A DNA stretch of 64,000 bases, from contig JBEVWG010000061.1 of the NCBI GenBank assembly GCA_040506705.1, positions 1-64,000 on the forward strand, read 5' to 3'. Below the pieces are notes generated by a model. It was not told the origin of the DNA. It saw only the letters and a list, made by a program, of their open reading frames with translations, and searched no databases. Position 1 is the first letter of the stretch, and each line of letters starts with the position of its first letter. This document shows, piece after piece, positions 9,428 to 18,085 of this stretch. Both the position numbers and the translations under genes were made by a program. The DNA comes from Thiodiazotropha sp040506705. Its GTDB lineage: Bacteria > Pseudomonadota > Gammaproteobacteria > Chromatiales > Chromatiaceae.

Positions 9428-10543
9428 TTAGTGTAGGGTGACCTGGTAGGTCTCAACAATGGTACCTAAAAATAGTCGCTCACGTTTCACTTCCACCTTT
9501 ACAGTATCACCAACTTCCCGATCCATCAGAGCTATACGCAGATCTGCGTAGCTATCGATTGGATGATCATCTATTGAGATCAATTGATCCTTCTCCTTGA
9601 GCCCCGCTTCTGCTGCACCACTCCCCTCACTCAATCCACTCACCACAGGAGGCCGGCTCTCTACATCAAGAAAAACCCCCAGCTTGCCACTTGGCGGCAA
9701 TTCCTGATTACCAGCCAGAATCAGATAATCTGCCAGATCAGGATTCAGTTCAGCAGAACTGCTGACGTTGAGAACGATTGCCTGACTCACCTCTACCCGA
9801 CGTGCAAGTCGGCTAGGGATACCATCCCCGTAGATCAGGTGGCCTGCGCCGGCAAGGATGACCATATGGCCATCCGGATTATGCTTCAACCATTTTGCTG
9901 CTTGTTCAGCCATGCCCTCGTCCCACAGCAACTGCACATCGAGAAATCGTTCAAAATCACTACCTTCCCGATGTGGATGGGCCTCATAAATTGTCTTTAG
10001 TCGAGCACGATAGGCTTCATTTTCCCGATCTATCTCCGCAGGAATACGCAACTTCATCTCATCAGATAGATTTTCAATACCTTCACGACCGGCCTGACTG
10101 GTAATTTCGCTCTCCAGATTCAAGGCGATCAGAGGAATACCCTCTTCTCTGGCAAATCGAAAAATGGGTCGATAGAGGCGATAATCAAAACGCCACCTGC
10201 TAAAATACTCTGTTTGTTCAATCAGTTCCGCCTCATCGATCTCACCTGAGATATAGAGATCCAGGTACTTTTGATAGGGCTGAAAAAAGAACTCAAGGCC
10301 TATTCCCAGGTCTGAATGTTTGGCATGTAGCCCCTTGATAATCGAAAGCTGGTTGAGATGGTGCTGATACTGATCATGGCTCTCACCAACAAAAACCACC
10401 TTTTTATCAGAGACCTTCTCCACCAGACTGGAGAGGTCAATCAGTGTCGATAGATCCACCACTGGATCAGAAGATTTTTCATTTGCATAGGCTCCTGTCA
10501 TGATGCTGGCCATGATTGTGAAAGTCAGAAATTTTCGTAGCAC
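9428..10543 (-). CDS. ChaN family haem-binding protein fused to a C-terminal PDZ domain
   Basis: 371 residues from a GTG at 10543, chosen because GGAG lies 6 bp ahead. The protein begins with a short hydrophobic segment (LRKFLTFTIMASIMTGAYA) that reads as a signal peptide. Residues about 20-265 are a ChaN/DUF399 domain: VVFVGESHDQYQHH near the start, LGIGLEFFFQPYQ, FSRWRFDYRLYRPIFRFARE and VILAGAGHLIYGDGIP. In Campylobacter, ChaN binds haem as a stacked pair. The C-terminal 90 residues are PDZ-like (LGVFLDVESRPPVVSGLSEG, GLKEKDQLISIDDHPI). The fusion suggests a periplasmic iron/haem-linked quality-control function, but that is inference. Divergent from the M1 peptidase gene. Confidence 0.8.
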   Translation of the reverse strand: MLRKFLTFTIMASIMTGAYANEKSSDPVVDLSTLIDLSSLVEKVSDKKVVFVGESHDQYQHHLNQLSIIKGLHAKHSDLGIGLEFFFQPYQKYLDLYISGEIDEAELIEQTEYFSRWRFDYRLYRPIFRFAREEGIPLIALNLESEITSQAGREGIENLSDEMKLRIPAEIDRENEAYRARLKTIYEAHPHREGSDFERFLDVQLLWDEGMAEQAAKWLKHNPDGHMVILAGAGHLIYGDGIPSRLARRVEVSQAIVLNVSSSAELNPDLADYLILAGNQELPPSGKLGVFLDVESRPPVVSGLSEGSGAAEAGLKEKDQLISIDDHPIDSYADLRIALMDREVGDTVKVEVKRERLFLGTIVETYQVTLH

Positions 10544-10662
10544 AACTATCTCCAGGTGCAAAGAGTCACTTGCTTGGTACAGAACTTATCTCAGACGCCT
10601 TAACTCGACAGCCATGGCTGTCAGGTAAATATAATCAAAGCAGTCAACATGATACGCATCTT

Positions 10663-12825
10663 ATGACCAGAATATCATCTTTACGTTTCATACTTCCCTG
10701 GTTACTGGCAGTGATTAATCCAGCGGCAGCCTCTTCACTGATTCAACATAACTTGCAAGTTGAGTTGAATAGTGACAAGCACTATCTGCATGTGATTGAT
10801 CAGATCGAGTTGGCTGACATAGAACAGCGGGAATTCCTGCTTCATGATGGTCTCAATCCTCGCAGTCTCACGCCCGGCGTGGCCATCAAGCGACTGGGAT
10901 CAGTTTCAGGCTCTATTCCAATCGCCGCCTATCGGCTCAGCATGCCAGAAGGACAACAGACTATCACCCTGGAATATGACGGGGTGATCTCCCACCAACT
11001 GAGACGCACCCAGGAGAGTCCGGGAAAAAGCCAGGAACGACTACCAGGGACTATCTCATCCAAGGGGGCCTATCTGGATGCAGGCGTCGCATGGTATCCC
11101 TATTTCCAAAACAGCCTGCAGACCTTTTTGATGCGTGTCTCTCTACCTGAGGGGTGGCTCGCAATCAGTCAGGGAGAGGGTCCGGTGATCGAAGATTATG
11201 GTGATCAGGTGCAGATAAGTTGGCATGAAACCCAGCCCCAGGATGATATCTACCTGGTTGCAGGCCCTTACCAGCTCTATCAACACTCTGTCGATGGTGT
11301 GGAGGCACAAGTTTTTCTTTCTCAGCCTGATGAAACTCTGGCTCAACGCTATCTTCAGGCAACAGAGGATTATCTCTCGCTCTATCAGAAACTTATCGGA
11401 GACTATCCCTATCACAAGTTTGCCTTGGTAGAGAATTTCTGGCAAAGCGGATATGGCATGCCCTCGTTCACACTTCTCGGTTCCAGGGTAATAAGACTGC
11501 CCTTTATTCTACACACCTCCTATCCTCATGAGATTTTGCACAACTGGTGGGGAAACAGTGTCTATATAGACTTTCAACAGGGTAACTGGTCTGAAGGATT
11601 GACCAGCTACCTCGCTGACCACCTGCTGGCAGAGCAGCGTGGCAAGGGCGACCACTACCGACGCAATCAACTGCAGCGCTATAACGATTTCATACATCAA
11701 CAGAATGACTTCCCCTTAAACCGCTTTCGCAGCCGACACAGCAGCGCCAGTCAGGCAGTCGGCTATGGTAAAAGCCTGATGCTGTTTCATATGCTGAGGC
11801 GTCATTTGGGTGATGAGACTTTCATCAAAGGGTTAAGGCGCTTCTATCAGAATAACCGATTCAAAGTGGCGGGTTTTCAAGACCTTCAACAGGCATTTGA
11901 AGAGACCGCAAAAGATGACCTAGACGATCTCTTCGAGCCTTGGCTCACCAGGACCGGTGCACCCAAGCTCGCTCTTCAGGATGTCAAAATTGAGAAAACA
12001 GCAAAGGGCTACCGGATCAAGGGAACGCTTACTCAAATTCAGCCATCCTCCCCTTTTCCCATTGAGGTGCCGATACTGATCCAGCAGCAGAACTCCGAGC
12101 CAACTCTGCTGCGACTGCCGATGAACCAGCGGAAAATGCCATTCAGTGTTGATCTCTCTAGTAAACCCACACAACTCGATGTCGATCCCTGGTTTGACCT
12201 GTTCCGACACCTCTTCCCTGAAGAGACTCCACCCACCTTAAGCAACCTGTTTGGTAGTGAAAGTCTGCTTATCCTGCTTCCTGCCGATGCCTCAAAGATC
12301 ATGCAGCAAGCCTATAGGGCTTTAGCAAATCGTTGGAGTGACGGCTATCCCGCAATTGAGATCGCTTTGGATAGTGATATTGATAAGCTTCCCAATGATC
12401 GTCCTGTATGGATACTCGGTTGGGAGAACAGATATAAAACGGCTTTTTTAAAGATACTTGATGGCTATCCGTTACAACATAAAAATGGCGCACTTGAGCT
12501 CAACAAGACGAGTTTATCCATCAAAGATCATAGCTTTGCTCTGGTCAGTCGCCGGTCGACAGAGGGAAAATCAATGGCCTGGCTGGGGACAACTTCACCT
12601 GAGACACTTCCAGGACTAGCAAGAAAGCTGCCGCACTATGGCAAGTACAGCTATCTGGCATTTCATGGTGCTGCCCCAAACAATGTCTTGAAAGGAGAGT
12701 GGCCGGTTACTGAATCACCCCTACGTAGATCGTTCACTGAAGATAAAATCCTACTTGAAGCACCAAAACCACCACCCTTGGTGAACATCACTGATTCGAT
12801 TCGGTCAAAGCAGTCTCATCACTGA
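10663..12825 (+). CDS. M1 family zinc metallopeptidase (periplasmic aminopeptidase-like)
   Basis: 720 residues from the ATG at 10663, which begins a plausible signal peptide (MTRISSLRFILPWLLAVINP-AAA). The zinc site H-E-I-L-H lies at residues 289-293 followed by NWWGN, and the third ligand is E in WSEGLTSYLADHLL about 20 residues later. GYGMPSF occupies the place of the GxMEN substrate motif, so the exopeptidase glutamate is not obvious and specificity may be unusual. N-terminal beta domain (about 25-190) and catalytic domain (about 195-450) are recognisable; the last 270 residues match no family I know. An in-frame start further upstream at 10570 is possible but would precede the signal peptide. 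Followed after 4 bp by the TIGR03790 gene. Confidence 0.8.
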   Translation: MTRISSLRFILPWLLAVINPAAASSLIQHNLQVELNSDKHYLHVIDQIELADIEQREFLLHDGLNPRSLTPGVAIKRLGSVSGSIPIAAYRLSMPEGQQTITLEYDGVISHQLRRTQESPGKSQERLPGTISSKGAYLDAGVAWYPYFQNSLQTFLMRVSLPEGWLAISQGEGPVIEDYGDQVQISWHETQPQDDIYLVAGPYQLYQHSVDGVEAQVFLSQPDETLAQRYLQATEDYLSLYQKLIGDYPYHKFALVENFWQSGYGMPSFTLLGSRVIRLPFILHTSYPHEILHNWWGNSVYIDFQQGNWSEGLTSYLADHLLAEQRGKGDHYRRNQLQRYNDFIHQQNDFPLNRFRSRHSSASQAVGYGKSLMLFHMLRRHLGDETFIKGLRRFYQNNRFKVAGFQDLQQAFEETAKDDLDDLFEPWLTRTGAPKLALQDVKIEKTAKGYRIKGTLTQIQPSSPFPIEVPILIQQQNSEPTLLRLPMNQRKMPFSVDLSSKPTQLDVDPWFDLFRHLFPEETPPTLSNLFGSESLLILLPADASKIMQQAYRALANRWSDGYPAIEIALDSDIDKLPNDRPVWILGWENRYKTAFLKILDGYPLQHKNGALELNKTSLSIKDHSFALVSRRSTEGKSMAWLGTTSPETLPGLARKLPHYGKYSYLAFHGAAPNNVLKGEWPVTESPLRRSFTEDKILLEAPKPPPLVNITDSIRSKQSHH

Positions 12826-12829
12826 ACGA

Positions 12830-14098
12830 GTGGAAAATCAGCTTCTCATGTTAATGCTATTTTATGGAAGAAAGATAACCTGGAGGTTTGTACTACTGTG
12901 GCTGTTTTTCAACCTATCCCACAGCTTTGCCGATGAAACCCTTGAGATCCAACTGCCAAGAGACCGACTTCAGGCAGATCAGATTGGTGTCGTAGTCAAC
13001 GATAAAGACCCACTCAGCCTGCGTATCGGAAAATACTACATTGAGGCCCGAGGCATCCCTGAAGAGAATCTTCTTCATGTCAGTTTTCAACCAGGGAAAA
13101 AAAGCATATCTCCTAAACATTTCGCACAGATCCGAAAGTCTCTGCTGAATGAGACAGCAAAACATATCCAGGCTTATGCCATAACCTGGATCACCCCCTA
13201 TCGGGTGAGCTGCATGTCGATCACCTCGGCATTTACCTTCGGTTTCGATAACTCTTGGTGTTCAGAAAAGATCTGCGCTTCAACCCGCAATAGTCCATAT
13301 TACAACTACGACGGTAGTACTCCCTATACGGATCTCTCGGTACGCCCCACGATCAGCATAGCAGCAAAAAACTTTGACGATGCCAAAGCTTTGATCGACA
13401 GAGGTATCGCATCAGACGGCACCTTACCTAAGGGTACAGCCTATCTGATGAGTACCAGTGACAAACAACGCAACGTCAGGGCAAGGGACTATCTGATGAC
13501 CCGTAATCTGATGCAGCGATGGATTGATACCCGAATAGTGAGGGGAGATGCCTTACGGAACCGGAAAGATGTTCTTTTCTACTTTACCGGTAAGACACAT
13601 ATCGATGGTTTGAACACTTTGACCTTTCTCCCAGGCGCAATCGCCGACCATCTCACCTCCACAGGGGGCAGACTGGACGGAAGCAAACAGATGAGTGCTT
13701 TACGTTGGCTGGAAGCAGGTGCGACAGGCAGCTATGGCACAGTTGTTGAGCCCTGTAACCATTTAGGTAAATTCCCTGATCCTCGTCTTGTCATCGAGCA
13801 CTACAGCCATGGAGAGACCCTGCTTGAAGCATATTGGAAAAGTGTGCAGCAACCTGGAGAAGGCATATTTATCGGCGAGCCCCTGGCTGCCCCTTTTGAT
13901 CGCATTGAGTTGAGAAAATCGGCAACAGGCATAGTTTTAATAACCCGAAACCTTAAGCCAGGGCAGTATCAACTCAGCCATGCCCGCAACCCTATTGGCC
14001 CTTTCAAAAAAATCCAGACCCTTAGGGTGAAGCCCCATCAGGATAGATTCAAACTTACTGCAACCAGCTCGGGTTACTACAGGCTTGAAGCTCTGTAG
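12830..14098 (+). CDS. TIGR03790 family protein (function unknown)
   Basis: 422 residues with an N-terminal signal-like hydrophobic stretch (about residues 19-35, ending SHSFA). The body matches the uncharacterised TIGR03790 family: VVVNDKDPLSLRIGKYYIEA and RGIPEENLL near the start, AYAITWITPYRVSCMSITSAF in the middle, GTAYLMSTSDKQRN and the glycine-rich LEAGATGSYGTVVEPC toward the end. It is presumably exported. The start is uncertain: a GTG at 12830 gives the longest frame, while ATG codons at 12848 and 12854 would trim six or eight residues. It lies 4 bp behind the M1 peptidase and is very likely co-transcribed with it. Confidence 0.75.
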   Translation: MENQLLMLMLFYGRKITWRFVLLWLFFNLSHSFADETLEIQLPRDRLQADQIGVVVNDKDPLSLRIGKYYIEARGIPEENLLHVSFQPGKKSISPKHFAQIRKSLLNETAKHIQAYAITWITPYRVSCMSITSAFTFGFDNSWCSEKICASTRNSPYYNYDGSTPYTDLSVRPTISIAAKNFDDAKALIDRGIASDGTLPKGTAYLMSTSDKQRNVRARDYLMTRNLMQRWIDTRIVRGDALRNRKDVLFYFTGKTHIDGLNTLTFLPGAIADHLTSTGGRLDGSKQMSALRWLEAGATGSYGTVVEPCNHLGKFPDPRLVIEHYSHGETLLEAYWKSVQQPGEGIFIGEPLAAPFDRIELRKSATGIVLITRNLKPGQYQLSHARNPIGPFKKIQTLRVKPHQDRFKLTATSSGYYRLEAL

Positions 14099-14114
14099 CA
14101 GAGGCATGCTCTAA

Positions 14115-15140
14115 TTAAACTTTATTTTTATAACTAGTGTGGTGCGTCATACTAGAATCCGGGGGTTGTTTACTCAAACCAGTACCAAACAGCCCTGTGC
14201 CAACGCCTCTGATGATAGCTTTGAGCTTTGTAGCACGATTCTCCTCAAACATCAGGATTCGGAAAAGATCCTGCAGGGTCGCCAGAACATCGTAAACAAT
14301 GAATCCGGGAAAACGAAAAAGATACTCTCGCCAAATACGGGTACGATTACGATAGATAGTAAATCTGCGTTTTGCTGAGTGATTCCAGGCCCAAAACCGA
14401 CGTCCTAAAAACTGATGTTCAGTCTGAGCACCCAGATTGTGCAGCAATACGGCGTCTCTGACAGCAACAATGCGATACCCCTTGTCGATAGCCCGAAGAC
14501 AGAAATCCACATCCAGATAATCGATATTGAAAGATTCGCGAATTAATCCAATCTCACGAAACAGATCGGCCTTAATTAAACTTCCCGAACTGATCGCGAT
14601 ATAGAGGTTCTGCAAAACAGATTTCTGGGAAAAATCATCAATCCCGAACAGAGGCTGCCTAAATTGTCCATAGGGTGAAACGACATATCGCGCTTCCCGC
14701 TTAACGCCTTGCTCCTGAAGTTGAGGAACCAGGATAGCTGTCTCAGCTGCAAGATTATAGTGCTGTGACGCCTCTATCAGCAGAGACACCATCTGCTTTT
14801 CCGCACTGCTGTCATCATCCATCAATAATACCCAGTCAGCCTGCTCATCCAACGCAGTTGAAATGCCGATATTCTGTGCTTTGGCCAAACCAAAATTCTC
14901 ACCATTTTGGATCAGCTTGACCCGTTTTCCATCTGCCTCAACAATTTGGCGCAACAACGCCTGAGCATCACTACTGTTGCTATTATCCACAATCACCACC
15001 AAATCAACCTGATCAAGATAGCTTTTGAGAGCAATCTCAAAGCGATGATCTACGTTGTAAGTGACGGTGACAGCAACCACTTTTGTTTTCGAAACATCAG
15101 ACATAGGGCTATTGTCGCTGATCAGGATGGTCCTAGTCAC
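14115..15140 (-). CDS. Glycosyltransferase family 2 protein, rhamnosyltransferase-like
   Basis: 341 residues, cytoplasmic. A GT2 fold is shown by VAVTVTYNVDHRFEIAL (about 21-37), IVDNSNSSDAQALL, NFGLAKAQNIGI, the metal-binding MDDDSS (about 106-111), and SGSLIKADLFREIGLI with DVDFCLRA in the acceptor half. WbbL/RfbF-type rhamnosyltransferases share this plan, but donor and acceptor are not readable. The gene stands alone and converges with the TIGR03790 gene. An alternative ATG at 15104 would remove 12 residues. Oddly, the last codons (MTHHTS...) are supplied by a 22-bp repeat at 14134-14155, so the C-terminus has been extended by an inserted sequence. Confidence 0.8.
   Translation of the reverse strand: MTRTILISDNSPMSDVSKTKVVAVTVTYNVDHRFEIALKSYLDQVDLVVIVDNSNSSDAQALLRQIVEADGKRVKLIQNGENFGLAKAQNIGISTALDEQADWVLLMDDDSSAEKQMVSLLIEASQHYNLAAETAILVPQLQEQGVKREARYVVSPYGQFRQPLFGIDDFSQKSVLQNLYIAISSGSLIKADLFREIGLIRESFNIDYLDVDFCLRAIDKGYRIVAVRDAVLLHNLGAQTEHQFLGRRFWAWNHSAKRRFTIYRNRTRIWREYLFRFPGFIVYDVLATLQDLFRILMFEENRATKLKAIIRGVGTGLFGTGLSKQPPDSSMTHHTSYKNKV
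14134..14155. repeat. 22-bp CTAG-flanked repeat, copy A
   Basis: Starts CTAGTGTGGTGCG and ends TCATACTAG. An identical 22-bp copy in inverted orientation lies at 44705-44726. Its first 11 bp match the terminal inverted repeats of the MITE at 33281-33569. Here it lies inside the final codons of the GT2 gene. Confidence 0.85.
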
Positions 15141-15311
15141 ATATCTTTTTCAAATGGCCCAGTTCTCAATCCCCTTAAAGTGATTAGGGTTTAAGATGTG
15201 ACCTCTCTCTGTTCAGGACTGGAGGGTATTCGATATTCTCTCTATAATGGTTCTTCACAAGAGTGAAACAGCTTAATCTTTTGATAATTGTAGAATTCCG
15301 AGAGAGAAAAC

Positions 15312-16178
15312 ATGCCTGAAAGCGCAGACGAGATGCATCTTGAAAGCAGTTGTGATGCCGTCATCAAATCGACCTCTAGAATCAGTCCTGAAGCAACAGA
15401 TGAAGTACGTCAACTGGTATTACAGATTGACGATCCAAGCTTTCGATATGCTGCGGGTCAGTCCATTGGTGTCCTGGTACCTGGACCCCATGAGTTTGGT
15501 AACGAATATCATCATCGCCGCTACTCAATCGCCAACCCAATTCAAACTGGCAATGCTGAGTCCATTGAATTGGAAATCCTGGTGAGACGCTGTTTCTACC
15601 TGGATGAGGTATCGGGCGAACAGTATCCAGGTATCGCCTCAAACTATCTCTGTAATGCTAAAAGCGGTGACAAAATCAAGATCACCGGTCCATTTCGTAG
15701 CCCCTTCAAAATACCTGCCGACAAAAATAGCAACCTGCTGATGATTGGTACCGGTACAGGCATTGCGCCATTCCGTGCTTTCGTACGACAAATATATGAC
15801 CAACACGGAAGCTGGGATGGCCAGGTACGCCTATTCTATGGCGACCAGGGCGGCATGAACCTGCTCTACATGAATGATGAGCAGAAAGATCTGGCCCAAT
15901 ATTATGATGATCAGACCTTTAAGGCCTTCAGTGCCCTGACTGACAGACCACTGGCCAGGGCCGAATCTGGTCTAGAGGAAAGCCTATCAGCGAATGCTGA
16001 AGAGTGCAGAGAGCTGCTGATGTCCCCTAAAACCTATGTATTCCTTGGTGGACTGGAGAAAGCTGCCGAGGTCTTCGACAAAGTCATGGAAGAGAGCTTC
16101 GGCTCTGCTGAAGCCTGGAGCCAGCAAAAAAAGTCCCTTGTCGAAGATGGTCGGTGGGCAGAACTGCTCTATCACTGA
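15312..16178 (+). CDS. Ferredoxin-NADP reductase-like flavoprotein
   Basis: 288 residues. The FAD-binding R-x-Y-S motif is HRRYSIANP (about 74-82), the NADP-binding glycine loop is GTGTGIAPFRAF (about 149-160), and the FYGDQGG and YVFLGG segments fit the nucleotide-binding domain; the end GRWAELLYH is typical of plant-type FNRs. It would exchange electrons between NAD(P)H and a ferredoxin or flavodoxin in the cytoplasm. No partner iron-sulfur or oxygenase gene is adjacent, so the partner is unknown. The ATG is preceded by GAGAGAG. The 3' end overlaps that of the convergent GNAT gene by 7 bp. Confidence 0.8.
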   Translation: MPESADEMHLESSCDAVIKSTSRISPEATDEVRQLVLQIDDPSFRYAAGQSIGVLVPGPHEFGNEYHHRRYSIANPIQTGNAESIELEILVRRCFYLDEVSGEQYPGIASNYLCNAKSGDKIKITGPFRSPFKIPADKNSNLLMIGTGTGIAPFRAFVRQIYDQHGSWDGQVRLFYGDQGGMNLLYMNDEQKDLAQYYDDQTFKAFSALTDRPLARAESGLEESLSANAEECRELLMSPKTYVFLGGLEKAAEVFDKVMEESFGSAEAWSQQKKSLVEDGRWAELLYH

Positions 16179-16732
16179 GCAGATAACCAATCTTCCTTAG
16201 AGAGTCGATAGAGAGCATGCTCTCTTAGAGGATGACCCTGTGGTACCGCCGGATGCTCAAAGTTACTGGCGGTATCACTCATCCCCAACCGTTCCATTAC
16301 CCTGCGGGATCGACTATTCCCAATCGCAGTAAATGAGACCACCTCCTGCAGTCCCAGTTGCTGAAAACCAAATTTCAGAGCACTGTTTGCAGCCTCCGTG
16401 GCATAACCTTTTCCCCAATGGCTGGCTGCCAGACGCCAACCGATTTCCACACAGGGTGAAAAAGGCAACGCAGCACTGGGAACATGCAGACCGACAAAGC
16501 CGATAAACGTTTGACGCTCTCGAAGTTCGACCGCCCAGAAACCCCAGCCCCGTTGTTGAATCAACTTTTGACATCGATCTGCTATCGCATCACTTTCGAT
16601 CCGATTGAGGGGTGCCGGAAAGTAGGCCATCACCTGTGGATCAGCGTTTAGATGGGCGAAAGGCTCCAGATCAGATCTTTTCCACTGCCGCAGAGAGAGT
16701 CGATCAGTCTCGAGTTCTGTAGGTTTACCCAT
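16172..16732 (-). CDS. GNAT family N-acetyltransferase, RimJ/RimL type
   Basis: 186 residues. It opens with ETDRLSLRQWKRSDLEPF (about 6-23), has the acetyl-CoA-binding stretch HWGKGYATEAANSALKFGF (about 108-126), and closes with IGNSRSRRVMERLGM. This is the Acetyltransf_3 pattern of RimJ/RimL enzymes, which acetylate N-terminal amino groups or small amines. The substrate is not predictable. The gene's upstream side faces the repeat array beginning 37 bp away, so its promoter probably lies inside or next to that array. Confidence 0.85.
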   Translation of the reverse strand: MGKPTELETDRLSLRQWKRSDLEPFAHLNADPQVMAYFPAPLNRIESDAIADRCQKLIQQRGWGFWAVELRERQTFIGFVGLHVPSAALPFSPCVEIGWRLAASHWGKGYATEAANSALKFGFQQLGLQEVVSFTAIGNSRSRRVMERLGMSDTASNFEHPAVPQGHPLREHALYRLSKEDWLSAQ

Positions 16733-16768
16733 TTATTCTCACAACCCCGCAAAGGTGATACCTGTTCC

Positions 16769-16903
16769 GTAGGGTGGGGCCATGCCCCACCAGATAAGGT
16801 GAAAAACAGAATAAAGCTGGTTCTCTAGTCATTCAAGTTCTATCCCATCCACCAACTTGAGCGGGCCTCTATCGCTATTTGGTGGGGCATGGCCCCACCC
16901 TAC
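16769..16903. repeat. 135-bp palindrome-ended repeat, copy 1
   Basis: Bounded by 23-bp perfect inverted repeats beginning GTAGGGTGGGGCC and ending GGCCCCACCCTAC. Each terminus is itself a hairpin, GGTGGGGC-CAT-GCCCCACC. An 87-bp shared tail follows before copy 2. The flank before the unit (GGTGATACCTGT) is shared with copy 3. Confidence 0.9.
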
Positions 16904-16990
16904 CAACCCAGAACAGTGCGCATCTTGATATCTCGTTATGTCATGAGCGAGGAGCGCAGGCACAACCGATCAGCGGGGCGAAACAGTACC

Positions 16991-17125
16991 GTAGGGTGGG
17001 GCCATGCCCCACCAGATAAGCTGAAAAACAGAATAAAGCTGGCTCTCTAGTCATTCAAGCTCTATCCCATCCATCCACTTGAGCGGGCCTCTATCGCTAT
17101 TTGGTGGGGCATGGCCCCACCCTAC
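16991..17125. repeat. 135-bp palindrome-ended repeat, copy 2
   Basis: Same length and termini as copy 1, with a few internal substitutions (for example ACCAACTTG becomes ATCCACTTG). The shared tail is absent; a unique stretch of about 96 bp follows. Confidence 0.9.
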
Positions 17126-17221
17126 CAACTGATTTGGATATTCCTGCTGGAGAGCAATTAATAATCCAAACAACTGCTCATCATCGCTCTCATCCAACCG
17201 CGCGAAGATGATACCTGTACC

Positions 17222-17356
17222 GTAGGGTGGGGCCATGCCCCACCAGATAAGCTGAAAAACAGAATAAAGCTGGTTCTCTAGTCATTCAAGCTCTATCCCA
17301 TCCACCCACTTGAGCGGGCCTCTATCGCTATTTGGTGGGGCATGGCCCCACCCTAC
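17222..17356. repeat. 135-bp palindrome-ended repeat, copy 3
   Basis: Same termini. This copy begins the first of two tandem 438-bp units. Confidence 0.9.
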
Positions 17357-17659
17357 CAACCCCGAACAGTGCGCTTCTTGGTATCCCGTTATGTCATGAG
17401 CGAGAAGCGCAGGCAGAACCGATCAGAGGGGCGAAACAGTAGCTTGATAACTTGATGGAAATAAATAGAGGGGACTAGTTTTAATGCATAACACTTGAAT
17501 GGATAGCATCTGACAGGGCATTTGAAATGGTGCGGCAGGGCCGGCACCCTACGCCTCATCCTGGCTTATGGTAGGGCATTGCCCCGCACTTGCTCAAAGA
17601 GATAAAAAAGCGTTTGTCACATCCTTCCTGGTGATATGGTCAATAGGCTATTCAGTACC

Positions 17660-17794
17660 GTAGGGTGGGGCCATGCCCCACCAGATACGGTGAAAAACAG
17701 AATAAAGCTGGCTCTCTAGTCATTCAAGTTCTATCCCATCCACCAACTTAAGCGGGCCTCTATCGCTATTTGGTGGGGCATGGCCCCACCCTAC
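17660..17794. repeat. 135-bp palindrome-ended repeat, copy 4
   Basis: Same termini. It begins the second 438-bp unit, exactly 438 bp after copy 3. Confidence 0.9.
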
Positions 17795-18085
17795 CAACCC
17801 CGAACAGTGCGCCTCTTGGTATCCCGTTATGTCATGAGCGAGAAGCGCAGGCAGAACCGATCAGAGGGGCGAAACAGTGGCTTGATAACTTGATGGAAAT
17901 AAAGAGAGGGGACTAGCTTTAATGCATAACACTTGAATGGATAGCATCTGACAGGGCATTTGAAATGGTGCGGCAGGGCCGGCACTCTACGCCGCATCCT
18001 GGCTTATGGTGGGGCATCGCCCCACACTTGCTCGAAGAGATAAAAAAAGCGTTTGTCACATCCTTCCTGATGATATGCTCAATAG

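Larger units (their letters stand above)
16733..18085. other. 1.35-kb repeat array between the GNAT and queC genes
   Basis: No intact gene lies here. The stretch consists of four near-identical 135-bp units with palindromic ends, embedded in longer repeats (87-300 bp of shared downstream sequence per copy). A short minus-strand frame between copies 2 and 3 (about 17128-17223) reads like protein (FARLDESDDEQLFGLLIALQ) and may be a gene remnant carried along. Individual units are listed separately. Confidence 0.8.
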
